Below are positions 61,924-64,000 of a stretch of 64,000 nucleotides of DNA, piece by piece; position 1 is the first letter of the stretch, and each line of letters opens with the position of its first letter. Below the pieces are notes generated by a model. It saw only the letters and a list, made by a program, of their open reading frames with translations, ran no database searches and was not told the origin of the DNA. A program made the translations under genes and the position numbers. Origin of the DNA: Streptomyces atratus (GTDB lineage: Bacteria > Actinomycetota > Actinomycetes > Streptomycetales > Streptomycetaceae); assembly GCF_900119365.1 (NCBI RefSeq), contig NZ_FPJO01000003.1, positions 62,001 through 126,000 on the forward strand. The letters run 5' to 3'.

Positions 61924-62235
61924 TCAGAACAGCATGGCCGCGGCGAACACCGCGAGCGCCACCGTGCACGCCGCCGCGGTCAGCGCACCGCGTGCCGACA
62001 GCGGTCGCGGCCGGGCGGTCCCCATCCCGAGCACCCGCAGATGCGCCACCCACAGAAACCCCAGCCAGGCCAGCGCGCTCAGTGACACCGCCACGATCGC
62101 GGCCGGGCCCGCCCCGCCGTGCAGCGCCTGCTTGACCGCCAGCAGCGCCACCACCGTGCACGACAGCGTCGTACGCCGCCAGGCCAGCCGGGTCCGCTCG
62201 GGCTGAAGTCCGGGGTCGCGCCCCGCGGTGGTCAC
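61924..62235 (-). CDS. DUF202-type small membrane protein
   Basis: 103 aa from GTG 62235 in a GTGA overlap with the upstream DUF202 gene. Begins with the DUF202 motif QPERTRLAWRRTTLSC and has three hydrophobic helices (VVALLAVKQAL, AAIVAVSLSALAWLGFLWVA, LTAAACTVALAVFAAAMLF). Function unknown. The tandem DUF202 pair probably forms one membrane complex. Confidence 0.85.
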   Translation of the reverse strand: MTTAGRDPGLQPERTRLAWRRTTLSCTVVALLAVKQALHGGAGPAAIVAVSLSALAWLGFLWVAHLRVLGMGTARPRPLSARGALTAAACTVALAVFAAAMLF

Positions 62236-62627
62236 CGGCCCTCCCAGCCGAAGAGGACCACCACCACCATCGTCACCGCGACGACGCCGACGGCCAGTGC
62301 GAGCAGCGTCGGGAACCGCGAGACCGGAAGGTCCTCCCCGCGTCGCATCGCCCGCTCGCAACGCACCCAGTGGTTGACCGCCCGCAGCGCGCACAGCACA
62401 CCGGCCGCCAGCAGTGCGAGCGCCAGACCGGCGCGTACCGCCCACGCCAGCTCCGGCAGGAACTGGTCGACCGCGAATCCGCCGCCGATCAGCGCCAGAG
62501 CCGTCCGGATCCAGGCGAGGAAGGTGCGCTCGTTGGCGAGCGAGAACCGGTAGTCGGGGGTGTCGCCCTCTTCGCGGATGCGCTGCGGTGCGAACCACAG
62601 CCGCAGGCCCTGTACGAATTCGTTCAC
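62232..62627 (-). CDS. YidH/DUF202-family inner membrane protein
   Basis: 131 aa with the family motif FSLANERTFLAWIRTALALIGGGFAVDQF and three transmembrane helices. First gene of a coupled pair with another DUF202 protein. YidH-like proteins are broadly conserved without an established function. Start ATG 62627. Confidence 0.9.
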   Translation of the reverse strand: MNEFVQGLRLWFAPQRIREEGDTPDYRFSLANERTFLAWIRTALALIGGGFAVDQFLPELAWAVRAGLALALLAAGVLCALRAVNHWVRCERAMRRGEDLPVSRFPTLLALAVGVVAVTMVVVVLFGWEGR

Positions 62628-62662
62628 TCGTGAACCTTATCTGCCGGTGTCCGCCGTCCGGC

Positions 62663-63184
62663 TCAGGAGGCCGTACCGGCCGGCCGGAAGGCGCGCAGCC
62701 GGTGATACGCCTCCAGGCCGTCCGGCACCCAGTCCCAGTCGTCGATCCGCTGAGCCAGCTCCTCATCGGTGAGGAAGGTGTGCCAGGCGACCTCCTCCAC
62801 CTGCGGGTTCACCGGCAGCTCGCACCGTACCCGGTAGACGTACGACCACCAGGAGTGCCCGGCGGTCTCGTAGAGGAACTTGAAGAGCGGTTCGGGCCGG
62901 GGGAGCCCGGACACCCCCAGTTCCTCCTCGGCCTCCCGCAGCGCCGCCTCGTCGTACGACTCACCGGCGCCGACCACCCCGCCGACGAACATGTCGTAGT
63001 GGGACGGGAAGACCAGCTTGCCCGGGGTCCGGCGGTGGACGAAGAGCCGGCCCTCCGCGTCCCGGACCTCGATGAAGGCGCAGCGATGGCGAAGGCCCCG
63101 CGCGGTGGCCTCACCGCGCGGGGCCTGCCCCACGACCACGTCGTTCTCGTCGACGATGTCCAGGATCTCGTCAGAAGGAGTCAT
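62663..63184 (-). CDS. Nudix hydrolase (YfcD-like)
   Basis: 173 aa from MTPSDE (ATG 63184). The Nudix box is intact in GVVGAGESYDEAALREAEEELGV. The preceding ATARGLRHRCAFIEVRDAEGRLFVHRRTPGKLVFPSHYDMFVGG resembles the YfcD and isopentenyl-diphosphate-isomerase-like branch. Substrate unknown; a nucleoside-diphosphate derivative is typical of the fold. Follows an SDR gene by 35 bp on the same strand, so it may share its transcript. Confidence 0.88.
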   Translation of the reverse strand: MTPSDEILDIVDENDVVVGQAPRGEATARGLRHRCAFIEVRDAEGRLFVHRRTPGKLVFPSHYDMFVGGVVGAGESYDEAALREAEEELGVSGLPRPEPLFKFLYETAGHSWWSYVYRVRCELPVNPQVEEVAWHTFLTDEELAQRIDDWDWVPDGLEAYHRLRAFRPAGTAS

Positions 63185-63219
63185 GCTCCTCATCCAACAT
63201 CAGGCCATCGCGGGACGGG

Positions 63220-63999
<780 letters not shown>

Positions 64000-64000
64000 T

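Overview
The window is high-GC actinobacterial chromosome with strong third-position GC bias, frequent GTG starts, ATGA/GTGA stop-start overlaps, many TetR/GntR regulators, Tat- and Sec-exported hydrolases and [2Fe-2S] SoxR. All of this fits Streptomyces. From memory, the gene order (DnaE2/Y-family pair, secreted lipases, homogentisate dioxygenase, TetR, CitMHS, aldehyde dehydrogenase, SoxR, acyl-CoA dehydrogenases) resembles the SCO1690-SCO1740 part of the S. coelicolor core chromosome. No rRNA, tRNA, CRISPR array, insertion sequence or prophage was recognised.

Left part (1-15.9 kb): the 3' part of an FxSxx-COOH-type NB-ARC/TPR protein and a convergent alpha/beta hydrolase; a minus-strand operon of an uncharacterised 468-aa protein, a MoxR-type AAA ATPase and a HExxH/vWA protein, divergent from a CoiA-like zinc-finger protein; a DUF3533-type membrane protein; a translationally coupled dnaE2 and Y-family (ImuB-like) mutasome pair behind a LexA-type box; and a secreted lipase.

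Middle (16-35.9 kb): a three-domain methyltransferase-Nudix-VOC fusion, DUF402 and tandem GNAT proteins, a GntR regulator, a DUF5925 AAA ATPase, an SGNH lipase, a small conserved-looking protein, a DrrAB-like ABC transporter with a divergent TetR and a palindromic operator, an orphan type-ISP-like protein, the tyrosine-degradation gene hmgA with a GntR regulator and a promoter/operator, a coupled three-gene envelope operon (beta-helix protein, cupredoxin-like lipoprotein, polytopic membrane protein), a TetR and a metal-citrate transporter.

Right part (36-64 kb): an ABC exporter behind a SoxR box with the 19-bp spacer typical of MerR-family promoters, with soxR itself 8.5 kb away in the same window; an aldehyde/alcohol dehydrogenase operon and an acyl-CoA dehydrogenase sharing a TetR operator; a second TetR/MaoC pair sharing an identical 16-bp operator; penicillin acylase and NamZ-type secreted enzymes; an SDR-TetR operon sharing a third palindrome with a phosphotransferase/acyl-CoA dehydrogenase operon; a 1529-aa HEAT-repeat protein; glucarate dehydratase; and small oxidoreductase, DUF202 and Nudix genes up to an SDR at the right edge.

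The most distinctive signals are regulatory. Three pairs of operator-like palindromes tie scattered lipid/carbonyl genes to TetR regulators, and a SoxR circuit is closed within the window. Gene decay is also visible: an MFS remnant, an ArsR-EamA chimera, a 30-codon acyl-CoA-synthetase tail and a collapsed LysR gene. Several genes (22419, 36130, 41753, 44667, 52565, 59604) appear to be read from leaderless transcripts.
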